Positions 1 to 11,655 of a DNA stretch of 64,000 nt are shown in pieces. Numbering within the stretch: position 1 is the first letter of the stretch; each line of letters starts with the position of its first letter. Below the pieces are notes generated by a model. That model made no database searches, was not told the DNA's origin, and worked only from the letters and a program-made list of their open reading frames with translations. Source of the stretch: Emiliania huxleyi CCMP1516 (taxonomy: Eukaryota; Haptophyta; Isochrysidales; Noelaerhabdaceae); contig NW_005198244.1 of the NCBI RefSeq assembly GCF_000372725.1, positions 710,578 through 774,577 of the forward strand, read 5' to 3'. The translations under genes and the position numbers were made by a program.

Positions 1-1343
1 GCAGCCCTCCTGCTTGTGGCGTCGGCCTACTCGATGCGGGCACCTCGGGAGAAGCCGTTCCTGCCCGGCCTCAATCACCCCTCGAAGCAGCTGCGGCCGC
101 GATTTCATCTGGTGACCACCCCACCCCGGCAGGCGCACGCTGAAGCGAGGCCGTCCCGCAGCGCTTCCGAGACGGGGCTGTTCGCGCGGAGCGTCACGCC
201 GCAGGCGTCCGCCGGAGGCCCGCCGGAGGCTGAATGCGGCGGCCACGTCAGTCTTTTGCCCGCGAGGAGCCTGGCCGTCTCTTCCCAGCCGCTTTGCACG
301 CCCCCAACATCCCCTGACAGCAGCAGCGCCTCACGGCGTGGGCTGCGAGGTCACTCGGGGTGACCCAGGGGGCGGCGGGAGAGCACTCTTCCGCCGGAGT
401 AGCGGGCGGTCTTTCCGCTACTCGCTCGTACTTGAGGTGCATCCACGCCCGCCCACCACCTTCCCGGCAGCCCCACCCGCTCGGTGACGTCCTCACTCCC
501 CCCCCCCCCTCAGGCGAGGCCCTGACCACCAAACTCGCGCTCTGCGCTCCGGGAACGGGCAGCAGCGCGACGCTCTTCGAGAGCGAGCGGCGGCGGCGGC
601 TCAGCACGAACCATGTCAGCGCAGGGCGGCGCTATAGCTGCGTGGCGGGCCCCCACCACCGGACTCCGTCAGGGCTCGCGTCTCCCTGCCAGCGCGGGAG
701 CTGAGGGGAGCGCAGTGTCTGTGTCTGTGTTGTGTGTGAAAAAACATTAGATTCTGCATTCTCTTTGGGGTCTGAGACCGTCTCTCGCACCAAATTGTGA
801 GACGCCCCATTCCCAGCCTGTTGCTTTGGTGGTCGGGTCTGGGAGCTCAAACCTATCGATTTCCATTGGAATGTCGTGGGGGGCGGAGCGCGTGCCTAGG
901 CCTGCCCCGCTCGCCGATCCCGAGCTTTCTGCCCGAGAAAAGCGAGTCTTGCGGCCACGGACGTCCCCGGGGCGACGCGCGATCGCCCCTACGTCACCCG
1001 CGCGCGCCATGTTCGGCCCCCTCGCGACTCGCGAGGCGCCGAGACTGGCGGCAGCTCGAGCCGGCGCGGCACTCACCACCTCTGCGTCCGCCGAGGCGAA
1101 GGCAGATGGTTCGGAGGCGCGGCGGCGGCGGCGGTGGCGGCCTCTGGGGGCGCTGCGCACCCCTTCGCCGAGCAGTCCGCCTTGACTTGCGCGAGGAGCG
1201 AGCGGCGACCGCAACTCGACGGGAGAGAAGGTGAGCATTGTAGCAGCCTGCTTCACACACGTACTCACGACGTACCACGTAAAACGTACATACTACGCAC
1301 CGTACGCGCGCCGCCAACGTAACACCCACACCCACACACACAC
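1..1343. other. GC-rich stretch without a supported gene
   Basis: Open frames occur on both strands, as expected at this GC content, but none carries a recognisable motif or a convincing start. Around 720-735 there is a short TGTGTC-type run and around 1323-1343 a CA-rich run that sits just beyond the stop of the next minus-strand gene, so part of it is probably the 3' end of that transcript. Confidence 0.5.
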
Positions 1344-4300
1344 CTAGTCCGTGTCCATAGCGGCGGCCCACTTGGCGCGAAGCTCCTGCTGGAAGCGAGC
1401 CAGCCTTCTCTGCGGCCACCCGCGCTTCTTGAACCAGCGGTACCAGTACTGCACGTACTGCGCGTAGGTGATGACTTTGCCTTCCGACCTCGCGTTGTCG
1501 ATGGCGAGCCGAATGTCGATCAGCGACCGGTTGGTGTCCTTGTCGTTTGGGATCGGCGCAGACACCGTGTCCATCGCATGCTGCTGCATGTGGTTGTAGA
1601 GGATGTGAGATTGGGTGCGCGCCGCCGCCCTCCGCGCATCGAGATCTGCCTGATGCTCCTCGTCACTCACCCCCTTCCTCCGAGCGCCTCCGCAATCGCC
1701 GTGCTGACACTTGGCAATCGCCTCGCCCATCCGCTGGACCGTTTGCTCCATCGGGTCCTGATTGATGAGCTCGAGGCACCCGTACCTGCGGAAGAGCTCC
1801 GGCAGCGAGGCCCACATATGCCACCCGTAGCCTTTGAACTGCAGGCCGTGCGTGCCCCCCGTCCAGCGCACGCAGAACTCCGACGACGCGCGCTCGAAGT
1901 CGCGATACACCTGCTCTGGGCCGCCCGCATAGCTGCGCATCTCGGCCGGCTTCAGGCGCATGAGGCGGAGGGCTTTGGCCAGGCAGAGCGCGGTGCGGGC
2001 CAGCCCGTCGAGGCCGGCGATCGCGTCCTCTCTGCCGATCGCGCGCAGCGCCGTCTCCAGCGCTGTGAAGAACCTCGAGGCGCCCCTCCCTCCCTCCTCG
2101 ATGAGCAAAAAGTCATTGCGCAAGGCGCGGGAGTCCTTGCCGTCGAAGGCGGCCGGGTAGCGCTTCTTCGTGTCGTTGCTCATGGTCAGCTTGTGCCGCA
2201 GCTGCAGGCCCACGTCCGACATCGCGGCGTTAAACGTGTCGATCGCCGCGACTTTGCCGGAGCTGGTGCTCTCGAGCTTTTGGGTCAGCTCCCGCTCGAG
2301 CACCGTGATGAGCAGCTCCATCTGACGCATCTCCGCGTGCAGGACGCACAGAGCCAGGTATCGCTGCGCAATCGAGGAGTCGCCGCCAAGGATGTCCTCG
2401 AGCTCGCGCTCGCCGAAAGGCGGCAAATACGGCAGCAGCACGAGGGACCCGGCAGGGAGGATCGCTTTCGCTCCCGCCTCGGTGGAGAGGTCCACGGAGG
2501 TGAGGCAGCTGCGGTAGCGGTCCAGGTCGAACCTGGCGTCGCGCAGCGCCTGCTGTGCCCACTGCGAGTTGTCGGCGGGGACGCCGAGCACCTGGGTGCA
2601 CTTCTTGCCGTTGACCCTGGTCTCCTTGGTCTTGAGCGAGGGTGTCGTGCTCACCTGGGGGTGGCGGGCTTGAGTTGTGAGTCTACAGGGTACGTGTGGT
2701 GTGAGCGTACGTAAGCAAGCGTCCGTCCCGTCACGGCACTCTCGGAAGAAAGAAGAAATACGAGCGGCGGGCGCTTGAAGGGCACAAGGGGGAGGCGCCT
2801 GCGCTCCCCGCGCCGCGTTGGACCCTTTGCCGCGAGCGAATCGAGACGTCGAAGTGCCGCCGCTCGCGGACCCGGTGCGAAGCTCCAGCATCGGGCACTG
2901 GATCGAGTTCGACCAGTCCTGCGACGAGTCGGCCATCATCTGCGCGTACTCAACCATCTCCGGGCGGCCGGGCCACTGCCGCTCGCACATCTGCTCGAGG
3001 GATGCGCCGCCATCGGGAACAACGGCGACCATCGCGAGCTTCGACTGGTCCTTGTGCAGCACGTTGTGGAAGGGCGAGGTCGGCTGGTCGGCGATCCAGT
3101 GCAGTCCAAGAAACTCCATGATTGCGCTAAGGTCGGCGCTCACGATGCCGTGCGCAGTCATGGGCACATCGGAGACGACAATGTGCCGCTGGTAGAAGCT
3201 GTCGCCCTCGTCGATGACGCCGAGGTCCTCGACGAGCTCGAGTCCCTCGTCGAGCAGCGCCGGCGGCAGCGGCAGATAGGCGTGCTCCACCACCAACCCT
3301 CCCGGTTGGCGCAGCTGCTCGAGCTGCTGCACATAGCCGAGGAAGCCACGCAGCTGATTCTCGGCGTGATCGTCGCCAGCCCAGCAACGCAGGAACAGCG
3401 CCTTGGCCGCATTGCATGCGCCCTGCACGACATGCTTCAGGCACTCGGGCCCCCACCGTTCGCCCTTCACCCCAAAGCACTTGATGATAGCAAGAACGGC
3501 GGTCCACTTCTTTGCACCCCGCATCCCCTTCAGGAGCTCGCCCGCATCGAGCGTCAGCTGGAAAGCAAATCTGGCGGCGGGGCTCCCCGGCAGTGGCACC
3601 TGGCCTGTGAAGGGAAGCATTCCCTCGTTTGCCAGTTTGTTTGCCAGGTTGCACGCGCCATGCGTGGCCGCAAGCCGCTTCTTGCGGTTCCAGACCGGCC
3701 GCTCATCGCTGTCCTCTGCCCGCGCGCGCTGCTCGCCCCCTCGGGGAGTCTGTTGATCCGCCTCCTGCGCCGCCTCCTCAGGCGCCTCCTCGCCCGCGTC
3801 CTCCTCCTCTGACTCCGCCTCCGACTCCGGCCCTCCCTCCTCCTCGACCTCGCTCCCCTCCTCCTCCTTCGCTGCTGCATTCGCCGCCGCCTCGTCCGCC
3901 GCCCGCGCCACCTTCTCACGGCTCTCCTTCTTCCGCCGCTCCTTCTTCAGGAAGTCGTTCTCGAGCCTCTCCTCCTCGCGCCGCAGCATCGCGACCGCCA
4001 CCCGCCCGCGCTCCGCCGCCAGCGCCTCCGCCCGCTGCTTCGCCGCCTCGACGTCCTCTCCCTCGTCGACCGCCACCGGCTCGTCGATGTGCGGCGCGGA
4101 TGGGCACCACTGCTCGTCGTACTTCGTCGACTCCTTGATCAGCCTCGACGAGGTTGAGTGGCCCAACAAGCGGTGGCCTGCATCGTACTTGCGCGCCAGC
4201 CCGTAGTTGACGTGGCCCATGCGGCGCAGATCGGCGAGCGAGGTCCTGGTGGGGTGGACCTTGGTCTTGCGCGACTCCTTGTCCCACGTGCGTTTCACCC

Positions 4301-5859
4301 GAGCGTTGCTCTGTAGGCGCGCCACGAACCGCTGCCCGGAGAGGAAGCGCCGCTTGCCGTGCACACGCGACCCGGGGAGGGACCCGTCGACGATTTCGGC
4401 GAGGTACGTGTCCATGCCCTCGTGCCCCGTCTCGGGAGTGCTGACAAGCTCCGCAATCGCTCGCAAGTGCGCATCGCACTTCGCTCGCACCCGCTTCCAA
4501 TACCCCAGCTCCCCGCGCGTCATGGTCTGCCGATCAGGCCGTCTGTAGGGCTCACACCGCCGCTTCTCCTCGCGGTAGAACGGCTGGCCCAGCGCCGCTG
4601 CGAGCTCGACCTGCAGCGACGAGATCATCTGCTCCAACTCCTCGATCGGCTCGCGCAGCACGTGGTTGAGTGTGCTGTCCCCGTGCGCGCCGCACCGGGC
4701 CATCTGGTTGAGGTCGTACGGCCCCTCCTCCTCGATGCGCCTACGCTCCGCCGCCACCGCCGCCACAAAGTCGGCGTCGTCCGCGCTCCCAAACAGGTAC
4801 TCGCCGCTGCCCCCGCCGCCGCCCCCACCAGCGGCGTCGCCGTCGCCGTCGCCGTCACCGTCGCCGTCGCCGCGAGGCTCGCCTGCTGCCGAACGCTTCT
4901 TCCTCGCCGCCGGCTTGTTCCCGCGGCTCTCGGTCTGCACCGCGACGGCCGCCGCACGGATCCACATCTCGAGGGTGCCGAGGTCGAGCTGGACTTTGGG
5001 CTTGTCCTTGGAGTTGCCGCCTGGTCGGAAGCATCCCGGCAAGGAGGCCTCCAAGGCGGCCCGCAGCTGCAGCGGCATGTTCTCCTGCGGCGGTAAGGGC
5101 GGGTGTGTCTACCGCTGCAGGAGAATTCACAGTCTTGCGTGTGAAAGTGTTGAGAGTGGGGTGGGGGCGGCGCACCTTGGGCATGGCGGCAAAGTCGAAC
5201 TTGGCCGGTGCAAGCCGGACGGCGGGAAGTGTCTGCAATTTACTCGAGTACCGCGCCTTCTTCCCCGGAGAGTAGAAGTTGAACTTGCCCGGGGCCGCTG
5301 GGGCGCGGCTGCGCGCAGCGCCTCTGTTCACAGCAGCGGGCCGCGGCGGACGACGTTGTGCCTGCTGCTGCTGCTGCCGGGCCCCGGCCCCTGCCGGTCG
5401 GCCCGAACGCTCTCCAGCCGAAGGCCCTCCCGCATCGGCCGCGTCCGGCGGCGGGCTCCCATGTTGCGGAGCTCCGGCAGGCGGCTGGCCCGTAGGCGGC
5501 GGCGAGCCGATCGGCGCCAGCGGCAAGCGGGCGGCCGGTGCTCTGGCCGCCTGAGGCTGCGGCCGAGGCTGGCCGCCGCTCGGCGCCGAGCGTGCCGCGG
5601 CAGCTGGTCCACGCTTGGGCGGAGGCTCGACCCGCGGAACCGCATGCACAGGCGCGCGTGCGCGAGCGTCGCACGCAGTGGCGGCGAGCGGCAGAGAAGG
5701 GTCGCCCCCAATGGGCGTCGCGAAGGCGATAGGCGTCGGGGGCTGAGTCGGCGGGAGCGGTGCGTCCGCGTTGCCCAGCCGCGGGGACTCCACCGCGCGC
5801 ACAAGCACTGGCGTGTGGAGATGCTGTATAGGTGGTTGCATGGCCCAAGGCCTCTCCAT
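1344..5859 (-). CDS. Large protein of unknown function, two exons
   Basis: I do not recognise this gene. Exon 1 (5859-5176) encodes a Pro/Ala-rich, probably disordered N-terminus. A 91-bp GT-AG intron (5085-5175) removes one frame interruption and joins in phase to exon 2 (5084-1344), giving about 1474 residues. Exon 2 has an acidic Glu/Lys-rich coiled stretch near its middle, then globular-looking sequence with a run HMWASLPELFRRYG near the C-terminus. That run recalls the tail of some transposase-like proteins, but this is only an impression. The segment about 2640-2790 reads as low-complexity, intron-like sequence though the frame stays open, so a second intron may be hidden. The long uninterrupted exon contrasts with the intron-rich genes to the right, and a DNA element lies 1 kb away, so a mobile origin is possible. 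Confidence 0.65.
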
Positions 5860-6455
5860 GCTACCTGCCCTCTACCTGCCGCTACCCGCCCGGCGCCTCC
5901 GAGCTTGGCTGGTCATCGTGGTAGTAATCGCCGAAAGTCGCCGGGAACCACACGTTACCGCCCGTAGCCATCCGCAATCATAGGACGGCTTACGCAACGG
6001 TTGGACGTGCGCAAGGGTGATGTCAAGAGCGCTGCACGGCCAGCGGCAGCAGCAGCAGCAACAGCAGCATCAGCCACCCAGCGCGACGGCGCCGGCGTGC
6101 TCGTGGGTGCGGCCGCGCCCCCGCCGCCGGGGCGCGCGACGTGGGTCCTCGCTGGACGGGCTGCCCCGCGGCGGCAGGGCGTAGCGAGATGGGCGGTAGA
6201 GGGGCAGGGGCCGCGCGACGTCGGCGAGACAGCAGAGGGAGGACTCAGAGGGGGCGAAGGTTTTGAGTCTCGCATCAAACTGGATGCATGTGTTCAAAAG
6301 AAAGTACCGACTCCACCAATACAATGGGTGTGCATCCCGGCATGCGAGACTCGCGAGCGCAGACGCGAAGGCGGGCGCGCAAGGACTAAGTGTGCTGCAC
6401 ACCCGCTCCACACTGCGTCCCAGACCGAAATACGTACACAAGGACACTCGGACGC
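5860..6455. other. Intergenic, no gene seen
   Basis: Between two minus-strand genes. It contains a short CAG-type run near 6045-6070 and otherwise unremarkable GC-rich sequence; the promoter of the large gene to the left presumably lies here, but no TATA-like or other motif is clear. Confidence 0.4.
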
Positions 6456-6903
6456 TCAAAGGGGATACTCCTCGAGTGTGGCCGACTGACCGTGGAGCTC
6501 AGCTGGCGAGGGCACGGGAGTTGAGCTCGCCACCCAGCCCAGGCCGAGGACGTATTTGGGGTCGGGGATGGAGGGAGGCGGAGCACCCACCGAGGCGCCG
6601 TCCACCGGCATCGAGCCGTTGAACGTGGCGACGCCGACACGCACCGTCAGCAAGCGCGCCGCTGGCTCGTAGTCGATGCAGTGCGCCGAGCGGCTGCCGC
6701 ACCCTCCTGTGGCACCCAGCTCGTCCTTTGCGCGCAGCTGGCTCTCGTCTGCGGCTGAGAGAGGGGTGGGGGAGACCAGGGCAAAGCGATGCGTGACCTT
6801 GGCTGTCGACGGCAGCTCCACGGCGAGGAAACCAAGGAAGCTCTGCGCGTCCTCGGAGCTCTTGATCGAGGCACGGTAGATGATGCGGTCCGTGTCCGAC
6901 ATG
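6456..6903 (-). CDS. Hypothetical protein abutting the left end of a DNA element
   Basis: This is a 148-residue open frame (M-S-D-T-D-R start, L-E-E-Y-P-L end) with balanced, globular-looking composition and no motif I know. The ATG at 6903-6901 touches the first base of the left terminal inverted repeat of the neighbouring element, and the frame stays open upstream into the repeat. Either the element inserted at the front of an older gene and cut off its upstream part, or this is a gene whose start is supplied by the element end. I cannot see a matching upstream coding part on the far side of the element at 11953 onward. Confidence 0.45.
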
Positions 6904-6954
6904 AGTGATTCTGAGATCAGGTTAGTCGTTTCCCCTTTGGAGGCAGACATTTCA
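6903..6954 (+). repeat. Left terminal inverted repeat of the element
   Basis: Two blocks, 6903-6925 (23 bp) and 6942-6954 (13 bp), match the right end in inverted orientation exactly. The spacer between blocks is about 8 bp longer than on the right side. Confidence 0.8.
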
Positions 6955-7259
6955 GAAAGCGAATCCCCGGCCGCATCTGCCCGTTCGAAGCGGGGAACCC
7001 GCCCCGGGCGCCCGCTCGAAGCTGGGGGCCCCCGCTCGAAGCTGGGGGCGCCCGCTCGAAGCGGCCGGCTGCCTGCGAGCGTGCTGCGGCCCTCTGCCGC
7101 CCTCAATGCTGTGGCTGGCCGCGGTGCTGACCCTCGGCCTCTCCTCGGTGCGCCCGCTCCGCGGTGTCGGCACACAGAAGCCCTCTGGCCGCCGCCGCAC
7201 TGGCAATGCGCTCGGAAAGCCGCCCCGCTGAGCGCCAATGTACGCCGGCGCAGGCGACG

Positions 7260-8615
7260 ATGAAGGTCCTTGTCTCGCCCGATCGCATCGCCTACCGCAT
7301 CCCCGACAGAGATGCGTTCGAGGCGCTGGTCAAACGGCTCGAGCTGCCAGGTGACCCGGTCGCAAAGAATCTGCGCCAACTCCTCGGCATCCAGGCGGTT
7401 GGGCTGGATGGCCGGACTGGGTCGGACTGTCGACACAACTGGCAGCTCTATGGCAGTGTGTCGTGGCTGGAGCACAACGAGTATGGACTCGTGCCAGTCG
7501 TTGGCGACATTGATCATCGATGGGGTCAGGTCAGGCAGCTCGACCCATCAGTGGAGCGAGATGCAGTCAAAAATCTTTGCAATGGAAAGGTCAAGAAAAC
7601 GAAAGGGGGCTGGTCTTACAAGGGTGGCGGGAAAATCGGCCCGCCGCTGTTCCCAGAGGCTCAAATCGCGGACGGTGCGAGCCTCGTGGAGCTGGCGGCA
7701 AGAACCCAGCCACTTGCTGCAGTGCCTGAACCGTTCGCGGGAGCTGTGCTGCCAGCGGGATATGCAGAAGCCATCGCTAGCCTCAACCAGCGTGAGCCCG
7801 CAGGCGACCCTGCCGGCGCTGCCTCTTCTACTGCCTTCGCCCCGGCTGCCGCCTTCATAGCCGCTTGCGACGTCGCCTCTCAGACGGTGCAGTCCTTTGT
7901 CACCTCTTGGGCCGCTGCAAGCTCCGCCCCCGCTCCTCCTTTGTCGCGCAGCATCTCACCGCCTCGCCTCACGGGTGGTACCTCTCTCGGAGCGAGGGGC
8001 CGTATCGATGCCACGATCCCACGACGGCCCGCCTCGGCACCGCCAACATTCAACAGAGGTTCTCTGACCCTGCTCACATTGGCGGCCGCCGGTGCTCCCT
8101 CGGTGCATCACCAGCGGTTTGCCGCCGCGGACTTCGACATCGTCGCCTCTGTGGCGGCACTGGCGGCGAACGCCTCCACTGCCGATGACCCGAACCCCGC
8201 CGCTCCCTCCGACACTACCACTGCTGTCGGCGGCGCCAACGCGACGTCAAATTCGAGCGCCTCACCCGCCGCCTCCGCCGTCACTGCTCCCATCCAGCCG
8301 GCGGCAGCGGCAGCTGCAGACGCGCCGCTGCTCGGCCAGCGGGTCGTGCTCGGCGGACTCTCGGCCCGCCCCGAGCTGAACGGGCAGCGGGGCGTGGCTC
8401 AGAGCTTCGAGGGCGGGCGGTACGCGGTGGAGCTTGAGGGCGGCGGCGAGAGCGTGCGTGTGCGGCCTGGTAATCTGTCGCCGGCGGCGGCGGCGGTCGC
8501 GCGCAGACCTGCCAGCCCTGCCCCTCGTCAGCCAGATGACATTTGCTCACTCCTTCGGCTGCGGATGCGCGGGCGGCGCATGTCCGACCGAGATGACATG
8601 CGAAGTCGTCCCTGA
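7260..8615 (+). CDS. Element ORF1, unknown protein with an algal repeat-like motif
   Basis: The frame opens with M-K-V-L-V-S-P-D-R at 7260; an upstream in-frame ATG at 7206 is possible. The N-terminal 180 residues look globular (contains LLGIQAVGLDG). A long Ala/Ser/Pro-rich middle follows. Near residue 375-420 there is a segment of the form GQRVVLGGLSARPELNGQ..G..GGRYAVELEGG, a short module I associate with many algal proteins of unknown function. It overlaps ORF2 by 80 bp in another frame. A very short intron (for example 8470-8506) could fuse the two proteins, but a 37-bp intron would be unusual, so I leave them separate. Confidence 0.55.
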   Translation: MKVLVSPDRIAYRIPDRDAFEALVKRLELPGDPVAKNLRQLLGIQAVGLDGRTGSDCRHNWQLYGSVSWLEHNEYGLVPVVGDIDHRWGQVRQLDPSVERDAVKNLCNGKVKKTKGGWSYKGGGKIGPPLFPEAQIADGASLVELAARTQPLAAVPEPFAGAVLPAGYAEAIASLNQREPAGDPAGAASSTAFAPAAAFIAACDVASQTVQSFVTSWAAASSAPAPPLSRSISPPRLTGGTSLGARGRIDATIPRRPASAPPTFNRGSLTLLTLAAAGAPSVHHQRFAAADFDIVASVAALAANASTADDPNPAAPSDTTTAVGGANATSNSSASPAASAVTAPIQPAAAAAADAPLLGQRVVLGGLSARPELNGQRGVAQSFEGGRYAVELEGGGESVRVRPGNLSPAAAAVARRPASPAPRQPDDICSLLRLRMRGRRMSDRDDMRSRP

Positions 8616-11600
8616 CGAGCCGATGCCGGCGGATCAAGTGGCTGCACTTGTCGAGGAAATTCAATCCGAGAATCGCACTGCTTTGGAAGTGAGCGCTGTC
8701 GTAGAGAATCTGATCACCCGTCTCGAGGAGGGCGCCTGTCGGGATGCAGAGAACACTTCATTGACGGCCGAGCTCAGTGATTGCGAGCAAGTCGTGTGCG
8801 AGTTGCAGGCATCTTTGGCCGCGGCAAAGAGTTTAGCCGACAAACTGAAGCAGCAGCTCGGCGGTACGAACTGGCTGAGTGCTCGCGGCAATTTTTCGCG
8901 GGCACAGAGCGAGAAGCAGAGACTCGAGGCTGAGAAGGAGGAACTGGCGGCTGAGAGGGACAGCGTGTCTGCTCGATGGAAGGATTTGACTGAGCATGTC
9001 GGACCTCGCTTGCGTGCGAGTGGTGCCAAGCTGCTCCAGAGCCTTGGCTCTGCGGAGTCCGCAAGGGATCCAGGGTTGCATGATGACCTCGCGGCTTCGG
9101 TGCCAAAGAATGCAACGGACATCGGATTGACCGATCGGCAGGTCGACCGGCTTTTAGGACATCTCGAACAGGAGCTCTTTGCCTGTGGTGGCGGTCGGGT
9201 TGGCCGAACGAGGCTGCTATCAGCTCAGCTCACAGTGCGTCCTGCAGTCCAGCGGCTATTCGGGGAGTCGGGAAGACACGCCGATCGAGTTCAGAAATTG
9301 ACGGAGGCGTCAGCGAAGATGCTTGCTCACGCAAAAGGCGTACTCAAACAGCTCACGCCGACCCATGGTACACGCTCCCTCGAAGACCATCAGAGCTTTC
9401 AGACCATTGTCGCCGCTCTTGTGCCGGATGATGCCACCAACGATCACCTCATGAGGTGCATCGGGGAGTTGCTCGGGATTCAATGGAGTCAGGTCGATAG
9501 TGCTCAGCGACGCAATCTGCAGAATGACGGGTCGGTCGGCGCCTTCTCTAGCGCGAATAAAATCTCGCGCAAGCAACGCAAAGATTTTCGGGGCCTTGGC
9601 CGGCGTGTCTGCGTTGACTATTGGCACAAAGCAACGCGGCTCGACACGAACGTCGGAAATAAAGTGCGCAACCGCGAGGTGAATGCATCAACAGGCCAGC
9701 CGTTCTACCGCGAGCATTGGCGCCACGTTCAGTACGACACCGACGAGCAGATTGCGGAAGATTTCTTCAAAAGTGTCGACTACCAGCAGTACCTGGCCAC
9801 GCCCGGGGCCTTGGCGTTCAAAAAGGACATCTTTCTACAGTCCAAATGCTTCTGCATCAAAAAGAGCGACTTTCAGGAATGTGCCTGCCCGACGTGTACT
9901 CTCATGCGGGAGACGCTCCGTGGGTGGCATGCCCAACGTGCGAAATGGCACCGTGAGAATGACAAGGAAGGGGCCGCACCGTGTCCGTGCGGTAGCTGCG
10001 CCAAGGGTTCTGCCTACCGTCAGGCATCGGGCTCCCTCGGGAAGTTTCGACAGTTTGTGCACAGTCCCTGCGGTCAAGCTAGCTTCCCCGAGCTCGCAAT
10101 TGAACGCAACCAAAAGGCTCGGCTACCCTCGACCCATGATGTCTACTACTTTTGTGCTACAAAGCTACCGAGACCGCGTCGGGCGTCAACCGCCAAAGAA
10201 ATTGTCGGTGGGCTACCCGATGTTCCCCCGCCGCCTCCGTTGTCAGCAGCCGAGTCAGCGGCTGAGAAGGAGGCGGCCGTTGCGGCACTTGCGAGCGCGA
10301 CTACCGAGGAGTCGGCCGCTGCTATCAGAGCACGGATGGCCGAGGCAGGAATCGAGGCGCCGAAGGAGGCAGTCGAGGGCGGCGCAGCAGATGGCCGCGC
10401 CGAGGGTGGCGCCGAGAGCAGCGCTGCTGCCACCGAGGGGGGGGGCGAGGGCAGCGCCGTCGCCGCTGCCGCTGAGGACAAGGGCGGCGATGCCGGCGAC
10501 GGCGATGGAGGTGATGATGACGACGACGACGACGACGATGACGACGACGATGACGGCGATGATGGCGAGGAGGCGAAGGCGGTCGCCGAGGAGGCAGCCA
10601 GAGCCGCGCAGCTCGATGTCGAGCCGGACGAGGAGATCTTTGATGATTTTCTGTTCGATGCGAGCGGTGCTAGGATCGGAGCTGACCACTCTGAGGAGCA
10701 GGCCGATGCTCCCGATGTCGAAATCTCGCCAGCATCGGCTGGGGAGAAACGGACATTAGTGAGTAGCACTGAGCCGCCCAAACGGGCGAGGGCCCCACGC
10801 TCTGTTCAGATTTTGACGCAGGCGCCGGGCACTGAGGCGAGCACCGAGGGTCTCATGAAGACGGTTCAGCAGAAGGCACGCGAGCCAGGAATGTTCAGCG
10901 CGAGCAACTACTTTTGGCTCTACTACGCGGCGGCAGGGGTGCGTGGTCTGACGGGGCAGGTTCCGGTTGGTACTTTGGCGGAGAAGGGGCAGTACCATGC
11001 TATCCTGGACGACACAGCTGATGTGGATGCCGACTCTATCCCTGGGAGCAACTCGACATATGACTTTGCCGGTGTCGATCCGTCTAGGCCCGAGCTGCTG
11101 TACACGCGCACCTACCCCTGCGCCTGCCCATCCTGTCGTCAGCCCGTTGCTGTCAACTCTGAGTACTCGAGCTGCCCGTACATGAGCACCGTCGGCAAAT
11201 TCGTGCAACAAACTATTCACGAGGCCTCTGGTATCACTCAGCAGAAGCAAGTGATCAAGGCCAAGACTGAGGTTTTTGCGAGCGGCATGCACCTAGAGGG
11301 GCATTGCCTCTACGCTGCATACGCGTCCTACGATGAACGCGGCGCGCGCAAGTACTGGCTGCTGAAGCCGCTAAAGCTCCCGTACAAGACCAAAAAGGCG
11401 ATCAAAGTCCAGGGTGACACAACCATCAAAACGCTGGTAGTCGATGCGCATTGGTATCTCTCTACCTCCGACGCGCAGGACCGCAAAAGCTACAAGCTGA
11501 TGATGGACGCGATCGTCACGTTGCCGGTAGCTTCACTCGTTCAGGAGCATGATCTCGAGTGGCAGCGTCAATTCCGGGCACCAGGAGCTGAGCTTACGAT

Positions 11601-11655
11601 CTCTGACGAGTCGCACCGCAGGCTGATGCAGCACAACTATAGCAATACCAAGTAG
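8536..11655 (+). CDS. Element ORF2, large Cys-cluster protein, candidate transposase
   Basis: From the first ATG at 8536 it is about 1039 residues; the frame is open from 8434. In order it shows a small Cys motif (CGCAGGAC), a coiled-coil stretch, a globular region, and a Cys-rich cluster near 9850-10080 with CFC, CACPTC and CPCGSC patterns that could bind zinc. An acidic linker follows with a run of Asp near 10515-10560, then a second cluster near 11118-11180 (CACPSC, then CPY). It ends N-Y-S-N-T-K. Its place inside terminal inverted repeats and its size suggest a transposase or accessory protein. I cannot name a superfamily. A 17-base G run lies just after the stop near 11670. Confidence 0.6.
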   Translation: MTFAHSFGCGCAGGACPTEMTCEVVPDEPMPADQVAALVEEIQSENRTALEVSAVVENLITRLEEGACRDAENTSLTAELSDCEQVVCELQASLAAAKSLADKLKQQLGGTNWLSARGNFSRAQSEKQRLEAEKEELAAERDSVSARWKDLTEHVGPRLRASGAKLLQSLGSAESARDPGLHDDLAASVPKNATDIGLTDRQVDRLLGHLEQELFACGGGRVGRTRLLSAQLTVRPAVQRLFGESGRHADRVQKLTEASAKMLAHAKGVLKQLTPTHGTRSLEDHQSFQTIVAALVPDDATNDHLMRCIGELLGIQWSQVDSAQRRNLQNDGSVGAFSSANKISRKQRKDFRGLGRRVCVDYWHKATRLDTNVGNKVRNREVNASTGQPFYREHWRHVQYDTDEQIAEDFFKSVDYQQYLATPGALAFKKDIFLQSKCFCIKKSDFQECACPTCTLMRETLRGWHAQRAKWHRENDKEGAAPCPCGSCAKGSAYRQASGSLGKFRQFVHSPCGQASFPELAIERNQKARLPSTHDVYYFCATKLPRPRRASTAKEIVGGLPDVPPPPPLSAAESAAEKEAAVAALASATTEESAAAIRARMAEAGIEAPKEAVEGGAADGRAEGGAESSAAATEGGGEGSAVAAAAEDKGGDAGDGDGGDDDDDDDDDDDDDDGDDGEEAKAVAEEAARAAQLDVEPDEEIFDDFLFDASGARIGADHSEEQADAPDVEISPASAGEKRTLVSSTEPPKRARAPRSVQILTQAPGTEASTEGLMKTVQQKAREPGMFSASNYFWLYYAAAGVRGLTGQVPVGTLAEKGQYHAILDDTADVDADSIPGSNSTYDFAGVDPSRPELLYTRTYPCACPSCRQPVAVNSEYSSCPYMSTVGKFVQQTIHEASGITQQKQVIKAKTEVFASGMHLEGHCLYAAYASYDERGARKYWLLKPLKLPYKTKKAIKVQGDTTIKTLVVDAHWYLSTSDAQDRKSYKLMMDAIVTLPVASLVQEHDLEWQRQFRAPGAELTISDESHRRLMQHNYSNTK

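Noticed and set aside
1578-5967. Several long plus-strand frames opposite the large minus-strand gene
   Set aside because: Arg/Ala/Pro-rich shadow frames caused by high GC at third positions; no motifs or start contexts.
8470-8506. A 37-bp intron fusing the two element ORFs
   Set aside because: Frame would close, but the length is below what is usual for spliceosomal introns and no other support exists.
10515-10560. Asp-run as a microsatellite unrelated to coding
   Set aside because: It lies in a long, otherwise sensible frame (ORF2) as an acidic linker, so I treat it as coding.
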